This document shows positions 27,502 to 35,471 of a stretch of 37,398 nt of DNA, piece by piece. Source of the stretch: an uncultured Cellvibrionales bacterium (lineage in GTDB: Bacteria > Pseudomonadota > Gammaproteobacteria > Pseudomonadales > Cellvibrionaceae); assembly GCA_913050115.1 (NCBI GenBank), contig CAJWZU010000027.1:1-37398 (forward strand), read 5' to 3'. The translations under genes were made by a program, and so were the position numbers. The notes beneath the pieces were generated by a model. That model had not been told where the DNA came from, did no database searches, and worked only from the letters and a program-made list of their open reading frames with translations. Numbering within the stretch: the first letter of the stretch is position 1; the number at the start of each line of letters is the position of its first letter.

Positions 27502-28077
27502 CTAGCCCCAATCAGATTTTTTTCGGCCTTGGTTCATGCTCTGAATAATTAGGGTGGTGATGATTCCGCAGATGAGTAACAAGGCGCCAAATAACCATTG
27601 GTTATGACGGTTGTCATTTTCAAGGCGCTGAATCTCGGCGCGATTGGTGTCGGACTCAGTTTGCATTAATTCATATTTGGTTAGAAGTTTTTGGTGTTGT
27701 AGATCTAAGTTAATGGCGTTGGCGGAGACTTTCTTTAGATTGTCGAGTTCGTTTTCTACAGCGCTGAGCCGCTGCTGAGCCTTACCTATTGCAGTTAGCT
27801 TGTTAGCAGCGGTAGGTTTCTCGATGAGATACAGGCTGCGCGCCCAGCCTTCTTTACCGTCTTCGGTTTTAACACGAACCCAGCCGCTTGCTTCATCAAC
27901 TTCTAATACGTAAATTTTGGTACTGCTGGGTATGTCGCGATGGGTGATGCTAAATTGATTGCCTTTATCGCCATGAATTTGCAGTAAGTCGGAGACATAG
28001 CGAACATCTTCACTGATGGCTGTTGAGGTAAATAACAGTCCGCATAAGATCAGAGTTAGCAAGGTGAGGGGTTTCAC
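27502..28077 (-). CDS. SH3-like/coiled-coil inner-membrane protein (TIGR04211, YgiM-like)
   Basis: The protein has a signal peptide (KPLTLLTLILCGLLFTSTA), a bacterial SH3-like domain (about residues 24-90, with YVSDLLQI and GWVRVKTEDGKEGWA), and a coiled coil (about 98-160). A C-terminal membrane helix (LFGALLLICGIITTLII) is followed by a short tail ending KKSDWG. This layout and tail are those of the TIGR04211 family that includes E. coli YgiM. The role is unknown, probably at the periplasmic face of the inner membrane. AAAGGA lies six bases ahead of the GTG at 28077 but directly abuts an ATG at 28083, so the GTG is preferred. The cyclophilin gene follows after 45 bases. Confidence 0.9.
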   Translation of the reverse strand: MKPLTLLTLILCGLLFTSTAISEDVRYVSDLLQIHGDKGNQFSITHRDIPSSTKIYVLEVDEASGWVRVKTEDGKEGWARSLYLIEKPTAANKLTAIGKAQQRLSAVENELDNLKKVSANAINLDLQHQKLLTKYELMQTESDTNRAEIQRLENDNRHNQWLFGALLLICGIITTLIIQSMNQGRKKSDWG

Positions 28078-28155
28078 AGGCATTCCTTTTGTAATTATGA
28101 CTCAAAACTTTGTTAGGTTATTTTAAACCAGATGGCTCAACAAGCCGGCCATGTA

Positions 28156-28455
28156 TTAGGGTAGTACTTTTTTGAACGGTTTAACGCTTACGGAAGCATA
28201 CACACCGGCGTCTACATAGGGGTCGCTATTGGCCCAAGCTTGCGCATCGGCAAGTGACGCGAATTCGGCAATGACTAGGCTGCCGGTAAATCCAGCATCG
28301 CCGGGTTCGTCGTTATCCACCGCTGGATTTGGGCCAGCTACAAGCAGACGGCCGGTATCTTTAAGTGCATTGAGGCGCGCCAAGTGTGCTGGGCGGGTCG
28401 ATTTTCTTAGCGCTAAGCTGTTGTCTATGTCTTGGCTAACAATGGCGTAATACAT
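28156..28455 (-). CDS. yciI: YciI-family protein
   Basis: This 99-residue protein has the dimeric alpha/beta-barrel YciI fold: [70 protein letters not shown]. It keeps the conserved His in RPAHL and the Asp in NSDPY that are thought to form the active or binding site. Its biochemical role is not established. It lies 23 bases after the VC0807-type membrane protein gene, a pairing like the yciB/yciI linkage in other gammaproteobacteria. The length is complete and a purine-rich AGAGAG site precedes the start. Confidence 0.94.
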   Translation of the reverse strand: MYYAIVSQDIDNSLALRKSTRPAHLARLNALKDTGRLLVAGPNPAVDNDEPGDAGFTGSLVIAEFASLADAQAWANSDPYVDAGVYASVSVKPFKKVLP

Positions 28456-28478
28456 GTTGAACTCTCTAAAAAGGGTGT

Positions 28479-29195
28479 TTAAGGCTCGTTAATCATATCT
28501 TCTAGGCTTAGCTGAGTGAGCTGGCCAATACGGCGAAACAAGTAAAATAGCGCAGCCATCAAGACAATGGTGGAGGGCAGTGCAATTACAGGGAAGCTTA
28601 AGCCCATCATTTTACCCAGTTCAGCGGTATATTCGGGCGTCCCAGGTGGGCTCAATAATATCACCTTGGCAAGAATGTAATTCAAAACCGAGGATAAAAA
28701 GAATGAGCCAGCCACCATATAAGTAGCTGTTACCAAACATTTTTCGAAGGCTATCTCACTGCCATTTTCTTTCAGTGACGAAGCAATTTTATCGACTTGC
28801 AGTATCTTGTCATTATAAAGAAATGTTTTAATCAAAGGGTAGCGTGTTCTAAGGGAAAAAAGTGTGGCTAAGCCTATAATGGCAGGGATAGCGGCTTCTT
28901 TAATAGCAATGTAGGCAGGGTCTAGCTCTAGCAGGCTAATGCCCCCTGTCAGCAATATGCCGATTATACCCAGCCCTGAGAAAATATTGATTTTACTGCG
29001 AACAATAAAGTCGGTGCAACCGTATGCAATCGGGAATGCGAGGGCGACTACAATTGACCACTTAGGGCCCAGGTAGGCTTCACTGCTAAGCTTTATAAGG
29101 ATGGCGGTGGGAATAACAATGTTCAGCAGCATATTGATAAGCATGTTTTCTTTCTTATCGGTTTTTTTGCTGGGGTTTGAAGTGGTCTCGGTCAT
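28479..29195 (-). CDS. VC0807-type multi-pass membrane protein (septation-protein neighbourhood)
   Basis: The 238-residue protein has five to six hydrophobic helices. Recognisable parts are [33 protein letters not shown], a long segment ending [15 protein letters not shown], a pair around [15 protein letters not shown], and [18 protein letters not shown]. This pattern is that of the VC0807-like family, found in the position where other gammaproteobacteria carry the septation protein YciB/IspZ. Function is unknown, and a link to cell-envelope elongation is only inferred from position. The start ATG has a weak ribosome site, and a second ATG at residue 18 is possible. It is divergent from the PHP gene and probably heads the run towards yciI. 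Confidence 0.8.
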   Translation of the reverse strand: MTETTSNPSKKTDKKENMLINMLLNIVIPTAILIKLSSEAYLGPKWSIVVALAFPIAYGCTDFIVRSKINIFSGLGIIGILLTGGISLLELDPAYIAIKEAAIPAIIGLATLFSLRTRYPLIKTFLYNDKILQVDKIASSLKENGSEIAFEKCLVTATYMVAGSFFLSSVLNYILAKVILLSPPGTPEYTAELGKMMGLSFPVIALPSTIVLMAALFYLFRRIGQLTQLSLEDMINEP

Positions 29196-29320
29196 GAAAG
29201 TATTGGCTATTTAAGGTTAATGGGCGATTGAGGCATTGGCATAAAATGTTGCGAACGCGATAATGCAGTCTTTTAGCGTGCGGGGCAATCTTTACAACCC
29301 CAAAATGGAGCTTAATTACC

Positions 29321-30148
29321 GTGACAGTTTATGATTTACATTGCCATAGTACAGCATCCGATGGTCGTTTGACGCCGACTGAATTGCTGCAACGCGCTTT
29401 TGAGCAGGGTGTTGATGTCCTGTCGTTAACCGATCATGACACTGTGCATGGACTGGCGGAGGCATCAATAGCAGCCGAGCAGTGTGGGGTCACGCTAATA
29501 CCTGGGATAGAGTTTTCATCACAATGGGAGCGCCGCGGTATTCATGTGGTTGGCCTGAATATCGATCTTAATTCAGAGGTGCTCGCATCTGCGGTCACAG
29601 CCCAGTTAGCGGCCCGTGAAGTCCGCGGGCAATTAATTGCGGAGCGGCTAACCAAGGCGGGTGTGCAAGGTGCTCTTGCTGGCGCACAGAATATTGCTAA
29701 TGGCGCTGTACTTGGTCGCCCTCATTTCGCCCAGTACCTGCTTGATCAGGGGCGAGTAAAAAGTATCAATGAGGCGTTTAAAAAATATTTGGGTGCTGGA
29801 AAACCCGGTGACGTTAAAAGCCTGTGGCCTGAAATGGAGCAAGTTGTTGGCTGGATTATAGCCGCAGGTGGTGTTGCCGTATTGGCACATCCAAGTAAAT
29901 ATAAAATGACGCGCACCAAGCTCAGTTCGTTAGTTTCCGATTTTGCAGTAAGCGGCGGTCAGGCACTAGAGGTCTCAAGCGGCTTAATGCCCCCAGGTAG
30001 TACGGCCACCTTGGCGCGCATTGCCGCCGATTATAACTTGCATGCATCCTGCGGTAGTGACTTTCACTTTCCGGGACATAAATGGCAAGAATTGGGACAG
30101 TTCTCGCCACTGCCTGAGTCGTGTGTTCCAGTTTGGGATTTATTCTAA
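29321..30148 (+). CDS. rnm: PHP-domain phosphoesterase (RNase AM / YciV-like)
   Basis: The 275-residue protein is a PHP-domain hydrolase with a trinuclear metal site. Metal ligands are visible in DLHCHSTASDG (about residues 5-15), LSLTDHDTVHGL (about 36-47), IPGIEFSS, GRPHFAQYL, VLAHPSKY and the C-terminal SCGSDFHFPGH. Known members, including E. coli YciV, are 5'-3' exonucleases that also remove phosphate from 3',5'-nucleoside bisphosphates and mature rRNA 5' ends. The start is GTG, with GGAG about ten bases upstream. It lies 55 bases ahead of yciO, a conserved pairing. Confidence 0.92.
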   Translation: MTVYDLHCHSTASDGRLTPTELLQRAFEQGVDVLSLTDHDTVHGLAEASIAAEQCGVTLIPGIEFSSQWERRGIHVVGLNIDLNSEVLASAVTAQLAAREVRGQLIAERLTKAGVQGALAGAQNIANGAVLGRPHFAQYLLDQGRVKSINEAFKKYLGAGKPGDVKSLWPEMEQVVGWIIAAGGVAVLAHPSKYKMTRTKLSSLVSDFAVSGGQALEVSSGLMPPGSTATLARIAADYNLHASCGSDFHFPGHKWQELGQFSPLPESCVPVWDLF

Positions 30149-30202
30149 GGGACAATTGTTCTGATAGACTTAACTTATTAGCTGATTTGTAAGGAAGTAT
30201 GA

Positions 30203-30820
30203 ATGTCCCAGTTTTTCCAAATTCACCCAGAAAACCCGCAGGCGCGATTAGTGTCGCAGGCGGTGGGTATCATTAATAAAGGTGGCTTAGTCGCTTATCC
30301 TACCGATTCAGCCTATGCACTTGGCTGCCATATTGGTGACAAACATGCGCTGGATCGTATTCGCGCCATTCGCCAGCTCGACAAGCATCATAATTTCACC
30401 TTGGTATGTCGCGACCTTTCAGAGCTGTCGACTTATGCCAAGGTTAATAATCAGACTTTTCGCCTGCTGAAAAATCATACGCCCGGTGCTTATACTTTTA
30501 TTCTTGAGGCGACCTCTGAGGTGCCAAAACGCTTAATGCATCCGAAGCGCAAAACTATTGGTTTGCGAGTACCTGACAACGCCATAGTACAGGCGCTGCT
30601 TGATGAGTTGCGTGAGCCTTTGATGACATCTAGTTTAATGTTGCCGGGGGACGAATATCCATTGCTCGACCCTTACGATATTCGTGAGACGCTCGAACAT
30701 CAGCTGGAACTTGTCATTGACGGTGGTTTTTGCGGTATGGAACCCACTACTGTTATTGATTTAACCGGTGACGCACCCGTATTGCTGCGCCAAGGAAAAG
30801 GTGATTTTTCATCGTTTTAG
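30203..30820 (+). CDS. yciO: Sua5/YciO/YrdC-family protein YciO
   Basis: This 205-residue protein has the YrdC fold with KGGLVAYPTDSAYALGCHIG (about residues 27-46), the Lys-rich RAIRQLDKHHNFTLVCRDLSEL nucleotide-binding region (partial: RQLDKHHNFTLVC), PGAYTFILEA and TIGLRVPDN. It fits YciO rather than the longer TsaC/Sua5. YciO binds ATP and tRNA-like ligands in vitro and has only weak threonylcarbamoyl-AMP synthase activity. AAGGAAG stands before the ATG. Arg codons here are almost all CGT/CGC (10 of 12 by hand count), which serves as a reference for the left part of the window. Confidence 0.93.
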   Translation: MSQFFQIHPENPQARLVSQAVGIINKGGLVAYPTDSAYALGCHIGDKHALDRIRAIRQLDKHHNFTLVCRDLSELSTYAKVNNQTFRLLKNHTPGAYTFILEATSEVPKRLMHPKRKTIGLRVPDNAIVQALLDELREPLMTSSLMLPGDEYPLLDPYDIRETLEHQLELVIDGGFCGMEPTTVIDLTGDAPVLLRQGKGDFSSF

Positions 30821-30847
30821 TCATAAGTGTTTTAATTCGGTACTGAG

Positions 30848-30890
30848 ATGGGTGGCTCGGGCCGCCATTATTGATAATTGATCCACCCAT
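30848..30890. repeat. Inverted repeat upstream of scpA
   Basis: ATGGGTGG (30848-30855) and CCACCCAT (30883-30890) are perfect 8-base complements with a 27-base loop. There is no T-run. It lies in the short gap between yciO and scpA and could be an attenuating or binding structure, or chance. Confidence 0.4.
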
Positions 30891-30908
30891 TACTGTGCCA
30901 AAATAAGA

Positions 30909-31931
30909 TTGCGTGTAGCCAGTTTGAATTTCGCTTCGGGAGTTAAACTGGCAGAGTTTCTCGGGTCACTTTATAATGCTACTTTACCAGCGCCGAGTGG
31001 GCGCCGGGCCATACAGTTGACCGACGCGGGCATTACCTTGAGTGCAACTTCCAGCGAATCATTAAATACTGACACAGTTGCAGGTAGCGGCGATATAGCC
31101 GTTATTAATAGTGCGCTCAATACAGTCGATACGTCATCAAACCGGCCTCAACAAGCTGAAATGCCTTTTGCTGTTGTCGATGGCAAGGCTGTTACTGAAC
31201 TCCCTAAAGATTTGTATATTCCGCCCGACGCCTTAGAGGTTATTCTAGAGGCGTTTGAAGGGCCACTCGATCTACTGCTCTACCTGATTCGTCGCCAAAA
31301 TATCGATATTCTCGAAATTAATGTTGCCGCAATTACTAAGCAGTACATGACCTACGTTGATGCTATGGATTCGATGCATTTTGAGTTGGCGGGAGAGTAT
31401 CTGGTGATGGCGGCAATGCTGGCTGAGATCAAGTCGCGAATGCTGCTGCCCCGGCCCGAGGTTGAGGATGAAGACGGCGAAGATCCCCGTGCCGTACTCG
31501 TTCGTCGTCTGCAGGAATATGAGCGGTTTCGTAGTGCGGCAGAGCAGCTGGATTCCCGTCCTCGTCTTGAGCGGGATCTTTATATCGCCTACGCCCGGAT
31601 CGATGACCCGGACCCACCAAAGATTGAATCGCTGGTCGATCTGGACGACTTGGTCGAAGCAATGAAGGTGGCCATGCTCAGTGCCCACCGTCGCAAGCAC
31701 TTACAGTTGGTGCCGGAAACGCTTTCCGTTCGAGATCGTATGGGCCGCATAATGGAACGGGTCCGCAGTGGAGAATACGTTGATTTAAAAGAGTTTTTCG
31801 ATCCAGACGAAGGAAGAATGGGGCTGGTGGTGAGCTTTATTGCAGTGCTCGAACTGGTGCGCGACGGGGTGCTCATAATTATTCAGAATGATCCCGGCGC
31901 GCCGATCCATGTGAAATCAAAAGACAGATGA
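30909..31931 (+). CDS. scpA: Segregation and condensation protein A (kleisin)
   Basis: ScpA is the kleisin that bridges SMC heads and ScpB in chromosome compaction. The core runs from LPKDLYIPPDALEVILEAFE through GPLDLLLYLIRRQNIDIL (about residues 117-135) and AEYLVMAAMLAEIKSRMLLP-like helices (here GEYLVMAAMLAEIKSRML) to the C-terminal winged helix EGRMGLVVSFIAVLELVRDG. The annotated TTG start gives a weakly conserved extension of about 85 residues. The first ATG is at 31161, just before PFAVVDGK, and neither has a good ribosome site. Related proteins also begin before this point, so the true start is uncertain. Codon choice changes within the gene (about 31.43-31.56 kb). The stop overlaps scpB (ATGA). 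Confidence 0.9.
   Translation: MRVASLNFASGVKLAEFLGSLYNATLPAPSGRRAIQLTDAGITLSATSSESLNTDTVAGSGDIAVINSALNTVDTSSNRPQQAEMPFAVVDGKAVTELPKDLYIPPDALEVILEAFEGPLDLLLYLIRRQNIDILEINVAAITKQYMTYVDAMDSMHFELAGEYLVMAAMLAEIKSRMLLPRPEVEDEDGEDPRAVLVRRLQEYERFRSAAEQLDSRPRLERDLYIAYARIDDPDPPKIESLVDLDDLVEAMKVAMLSAHRRKHLQLVPETLSVRDRMGRIMERVRSGEYVDLKEFFDPDEGRMGLVVSFIAVLELVRDGVLIIIQNDPGAPIHVKSKDR
31434..31560. other. Possible composition breakpoint (assembly join or recombination) inside scpA
   Basis: Upstream genes favour CGT/CGC for arginine. From this part of scpA onward CGG, CGA, AGG and AGA become frequent: in scpB 17 of 23 Arg codons are of these types, against 2 of 12 in yciO. The segment encodes the conserved EIKSRMLLPRPEVEDE region, where two genomes could be joined. 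The limits are approximate. Confidence 0.45.
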
Positions 31932-32641
31932 AGAATAAATTGGAAATCAGTAACACAGTTGAAGCAGCGCTGTTTTCAGCCGAAGAACCGTTATCGATCA
32001 AGGATCTACGGGGAATGTTCAAGCCCGAGGATGCCCCAACCACGGATGAGCTCAATGCTATCCTCGATCAGCTGACATCCGATTACCACGGCCGAGGTAT
32101 AGAGTTGGTCAGCGTTGCAAACGGCTACCGTTTCCAGACGCAGGTTCAGTATGCGACAGCTTTACGCCGCTTAAGGGAGTTGCGGCCGCCCAGGTATTCC
32201 CGAGCGTTGCTGGAAACACTGGCTATTATTGCCTACAGGCAGCCAGTGACTCGTGGTGATGTCGAAGAGATCAGAGGTGTAGCCGTGTCGACCGATATCA
32301 TGCGGGTTTTATTGGAACGCGGGTGGGTAAGGCAGAGGGGTGAGCGGGAAGTACCGGGCCGACCAGTGCTCTATGGTACGACCACAGATTTTCTTGAGTA
32401 TTTCAATCTCAAGTCGATCCAGCAGTTGCCGGAACTGGCTGATCAGCGGGATCTCGCTGAAATCGCGAGAGATCTTAATATCCTGCTGCCAGAACCCAGA
32501 CACTCGTCCTCAGAAGAGTCAGAGCCTGCCGAAAGTGACGCCGAGGATTCGACCGATAGTGACGAGAGTCCAGTCACCGATATCGACCGACCAATCAAAT
32601 CAGATACGTCAACGCAGTCTGCTGCTGACCGTATTGGCTGA
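31928..32641 (+). CDS. scpB: Segregation and condensation protein B
   Basis: ScpB dimers bind ScpA and complete the SMC-ScpAB complex. The 237-residue protein has two winged-helix domains (about residues 8-80 and 85-165), with VEAALFSAEEPLSIKDL, SRALLETLAIIAYRQPVTRG, EIRGVAVSTDIMRVLLERGW and the beta-wing GRPVLYGTTTDFLEYFNL. A Ser/Glu/Asp-rich tail (about 192-237) is probably disordered. It overlaps scpA by four bases and rluB by eight, so all three genes appear translationally coupled. Arg codons are mostly CGG, CGA, AGG or AGA, unlike genes to the left of scpA. Confidence 0.95.
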   Translation: MKNKLEISNTVEAALFSAEEPLSIKDLRGMFKPEDAPTTDELNAILDQLTSDYHGRGIELVSVANGYRFQTQVQYATALRRLRELRPPRYSRALLETLAIIAYRQPVTRGDVEEIRGVAVSTDIMRVLLERGWVRQRGEREVPGRPVLYGTTTDFLEYFNLKSIQQLPELADQRDLAEIARDLNILLPEPRHSSSEESEPAESDAEDSTDSDESPVTDIDRPIKSDTSTQSAADRIG

Positions 32642-33458
32642 AAGAATTCAGAAGTATCTGTCCCGTCGGGGGTTGGGATCCCGGCGGACGATTGAAGGTT
32701 GGATCCGAGAAGGACGGATTGAGGTTGATGGTCGAAAAGCCATTTTGGGTTCAACGGTAAGTGATGGCGATCTGATTGCAATAGACCAGCAATCACATCG
32801 CGTTAGAGTCGGTCGACGAACAGCACCTCGTATCATCATGTATCACAAGCCAACCGGCGAAATATGCACGCGCGCCGATAGTAAGGGACGGCCAACTGTA
32901 TTCGATCACTTGCCCCGGTTGCGTTCTGCGCGCTGGATCAGCGTGGGTCGACTGGATATCAACACGTCTGGCCTGCTTCTTTTTACCACCGATGGCGACC
33001 TGGCGCATCAATTGATGCATCCCTCGGGTGGATTGCAGCGTGAATACCGGTGCCGCATTCATGGTGAGGCGAGCCGGGAGCATATCGATCGCTTGCGAAA
33101 AGGTATCACCTTGTCGGGTTACCTGTGTCGTTTTGAACGAGTTCGAGTACGGGATGGTCACGGAACCAACCGTTGGTACGACGTCGTGGTTCGGGAAGGC
33201 AGGTACCGGGAGGTGCGGCGTATGTGGTCGGCTATCGGGTGTACGGTTAATCGCTTGATCAGGATACGTTATGGCGGTCTCAACCTGCCGCTGGATCTGA
33301 AACCGGGACACCACCGCCCGCTACACGCCGACGAACTTTCGGCGCTGTTACGGGACGATTCAGTTGAGGAAAGTTCACCTCGGTCCGTCAGAGCAAACAG
33401 CAGACGCCAGGCTAAATCGACCCACCGAAAACAGTCGGCAGAAAATAACCGAGCCTAA
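32634..33458 (+). CDS. rluB: 23S rRNA pseudouridine(2605) synthase, divergent RluB
   Basis: The 274-residue protein has an N-terminal S4 RNA-binding domain (IQKYLSRRGLGSRRTIEGWI, residues about 4-50). The RsuA/RluB catalytic domain follows, with the Asp in WISVGRLDINTSGLLLFT (about residue 107), HQLMHPSGGLQREY, the VVREGRYREVRRMW motif, and a basic tail. By context after scpAB it is RluB. It differs from typical RluB in several conserved spots, such as MWSAIGCTVNRLIRIRYGG. The likely start is TTG at 32634, overlapping the scpB stop, because no ATG or GTG occurs near the expected N terminus. Confidence 0.9.
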   Translation: MAERIQKYLSRRGLGSRRTIEGWIREGRIEVDGRKAILGSTVSDGDLIAIDQQSHRVRVGRRTAPRIIMYHKPTGEICTRADSKGRPTVFDHLPRLRSARWISVGRLDINTSGLLLFTTDGDLAHQLMHPSGGLQREYRCRIHGEASREHIDRLRKGITLSGYLCRFERVRVRDGHGTNRWYDVVVREGRYREVRRMWSAIGCTVNRLIRIRYGGLNLPLDLKPGHHRPLHADELSALLRDDSVEESSPRSVRANSRRQAKSTHRKQSAENNRA

Positions 33459-33483
33459 AACCAGTATGAAGCAGGCTGCCAGG

Positions 33484-33996
33484 TCAGCTGCTTGACGTAT
33501 TGTCGGCAGAACTTCCACCCAGGTGTTCGGGTTCTCGAAAGTCCATTCCGCTGAACCCGTAGGCGCGACCAAATCCGGTCACCCACCTGCCTTGGGAGGG
33601 CTGAAGTTGAAACAGCACAAAATCGTTTAAACCTGTCAGTGTGTCGATAATCGGGCCAAAGTGGCTTCGGAACAGAGGTATCAGAGTCTGCCAGGTTTGG
33701 TCGTCCCGTGTACAAGGCTGGGCTGAACAGGACAGGCTTAATCGTCGACGGGCGTAGATCTGCTCTGAATCCCGCTCATCCTGTATGAATAACAGCGCTG
33801 CGGTAGGGCGCTGATACAGGTGCCGTGTGTGGGCGGAAAGTTGGCTGATCAAAATATAGAACATGCTGTTGTGATAGATCACCGGCGAATAGCTCAGATC
33901 TGGTTCTCCAGTGCTATCGCTGGTGCCTATCAGTACGGAATCGAACTGGCAGATAAATTCCAGGCACTGATCCGCAAGTTCTTTACGTGAAATCAT
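33484..33996 (-). CDS. HugZ/HutZ-like heme-utilisation protein (pyridoxamine-phosphate-oxidase fold)
   Basis: This protein of about 170 residues has the split-barrel flavin-binding fold. The pattern matches the HugZ/HutZ heme family rather than true PdxH: FDSVLIGTSDSTGEPDLSYS, FYILISQLSAHTRHL, ALLFIQDERDSEQIYARRRL, LNDFVLFQLQPSQGRWVTGF and GFGRAYGFSG. Such proteins bind and in some cases degrade heme to release iron. A histidine near the C terminus (EPEHLGG) could be a heme ligand, but this is not verified. The ATG at 33996 was chosen because it matches the family start; an upstream in-frame ATG at 34050 adds 18 weak residues. It is convergent with rluB and lies downstream of the SABATH gene on the same strand. 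Confidence 0.78.
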   Translation of the reverse strand: MISRKELADQCLEFICQFDSVLIGTSDSTGEPDLSYSPVIYHNSMFYILISQLSAHTRHLYQRPTAALLFIQDERDSEQIYARRRLSLSCSAQPCTRDDQTWQTLIPLFRSHFGPIIDTLTGLNDFVLFQLQPSQGRWVTGFGRAYGFSGMDFREPEHLGGSSADNTSSS

Positions 33997-34086
33997 GACC
34001 AAACGTTGAAGTCTTTGATTTTCAACAGTTCGCGCATACTGAGACCCCATCTAGGATAAATGCAGAATCGGTAGCTCTGCTGCTTT

Positions 34087-35217
34087 TCAGGGAATTTTTT
34101 CGATGGCAAGATAGCAGTGAACATAGTCCATTGCATGGCCGATCGGATCAGCGGCGACCCGATCTTCATAGCGCTGATAGAACAGGTCAACCAGTGTTGC
34201 ACGTTCATCCTCGGGTCGCGCAGTATCCAACGCAGTGGCAAACACGGTTTCACTCCAGGACCGCAAAGTAGGAATATAACTGACGGCAAATTCCTGGGCC
34301 GACATGGCTTCACCGGCTGCTTCATAAGCAGCGCGGTAGGGGCACTTCACAACGCCCGTGTGGGCGGACACCAATCGGAGCCCTGACTGGTAAACCCCAG
34401 AAGAGGGCTCCACCAGCGGCGCACAGAATTCCTCCAGGGTTCGGTAAAACTGTGAAAAGGTCGCATCAGCCAGCTCGTCGCCGGTAATTAGTCCCTCTTC
34501 GTGGAGCCCACACCAGATCTCGCTAAAAGTGTTGAACATGTTGATACCACCAGTATTGCCAAGGTAACACCCATCTTCGTCAATACCAAAGTTCATGAAT
34601 ACCAACCGCCCGCCTGGCTTAAGTTCGGCCGACCGTGACAGCAGAATCCGGTTCCAGTCGTCCCTCGCCTGCAGTGAAAACGCATCGAGTGCATCGCCGG
34701 ACGCACCAACCATATGCACATGGTTGGGAATTTGGCAGGGCTTTTCAGATATGTAATGCATTGCAGTCGCTGAAAACCCGATATCCAGAGTCTGGTCCGG
34801 CATCAACTGGCTGTGGAAGCCGGTGCCACACGCGTATACGAAGACATTGTCAAAATCTTTGAGGTAGTTGTTCCCATCGTCGTCGTTAACGCCGGTGACG
34901 TTTCGGAAAAGCGTGGAGTAGTCGTTACCAGGAAGATCGGAGTACGTGACTGTGATCTGATGATGAGGATAACGATCTTTCAGGGCAGATATGGTTCGAT
35001 AGATGGCGTGTTTTGAGGTTCCACCGTCTGCAGCACCGTAGTCAGCGATCTGGATACTGTGTTCGCCTTCACGCGCAGGCAGCGCAGACACAGCATCCTC
35101 CAGCATGCCTACGGCATTATCGATTACATCCTTGGCACCGCGCGTCCTTTGGCTGTAGTAACCCCCGCCTTTCATAGAGACCGTGGCATGGGTGCTTTTG
35201 AACGTACGGGTAGTCAT
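34087..35217 (-). CDS. SABATH-family SAM-dependent carboxyl methyltransferase (plant-type fold)
   Basis: The 376-residue protein matches the plant SABATH family of salicylate, benzoate, jasmonate and IAA carboxyl methyltransferases. Visible matches are the N-terminal SMKGGGYYSQ (about 14-23), the SAM loop IADYGAADGGTS (57-68), the hallmark YSDLPGNDYSTLFRNV (92-107), ACGTGFHSQLMPDQTLDIGF (129-148), the pocket segment AMHYISEKP (152-160) and ELKPGGRLVFMNFG (198-211). In plant enzymes the pocket reads HWLS or MWLS; here Tyr stands where Trp is expected. The length is normal. The substrate is probably a small carboxylic acid but cannot be named. It is divergent from a small membrane gene plus a NIPSNAP gene and upstream of the HugZ-like gene. 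Confidence 0.88.
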   Translation of the reverse strand: MTTRTFKSTHATVSMKGGGYYSQRTRGAKDVIDNAVGMLEDAVSALPAREGEHSIQIADYGAADGGTSKHAIYRTISALKDRYPHHQITVTYSDLPGNDYSTLFRNVTGVNDDDGNNYLKDFDNVFVYACGTGFHSQLMPDQTLDIGFSATAMHYISEKPCQIPNHVHMVGASGDALDAFSLQARDDWNRILLSRSAELKPGGRLVFMNFGIDEDGCYLGNTGGINMFNTFSEIWCGLHEEGLITGDELADATFSQFYRTLEEFCAPLVEPSSGVYQSGLRLVSAHTGVVKCPYRAAYEAAGEAMSAQEFAVSYIPTLRSWSETVFATALDTARPEDERATLVDLFYQRYEDRVAADPIGHAMDYVHCYLAIEKIP

Positions 35218-35471
35218 ATTGATAGGTTACCTGCCGATCTCATTGGTCGTGAGCTCATGTCGTGGGATTCTACGTGAATGAAATTGAAGTGGTGTGTTCG
35301 TCATAATCTTCGCTTCCGGGACTGACCATGGGAAGTGTTTCTGTTTTCAATTCTTGAACCCAGAGCGGGAACTCGGTTACCCTGACGACCCCTAGACACC
35401 ATGAAGATAAGCAATCATTCAAAGCATGTTGTTTCCAGTGTCTACTCAGGAACTTAAACAAGGTAAGGGAT
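35218..35471. other. Divergent intergenic region between the SABATH gene and the small membrane gene
   Basis: These 254 bases hold the starts of two divergent units. No convincing paired -35/-10 promoter, operator palindrome or terminator was recognised. A 91-codon minus-strand open frame overlaps the region but is antisense to the better-supported small gene. It lacks a ribosome site and resembles no known protein. Confidence 0.4.

Noticed and set aside
32340-32633. Upstream extension of the rluB frame within scpB
   Set aside because: This frame is out of phase with scpB, which is clearly coding, and RluB homology begins only at about 32637.
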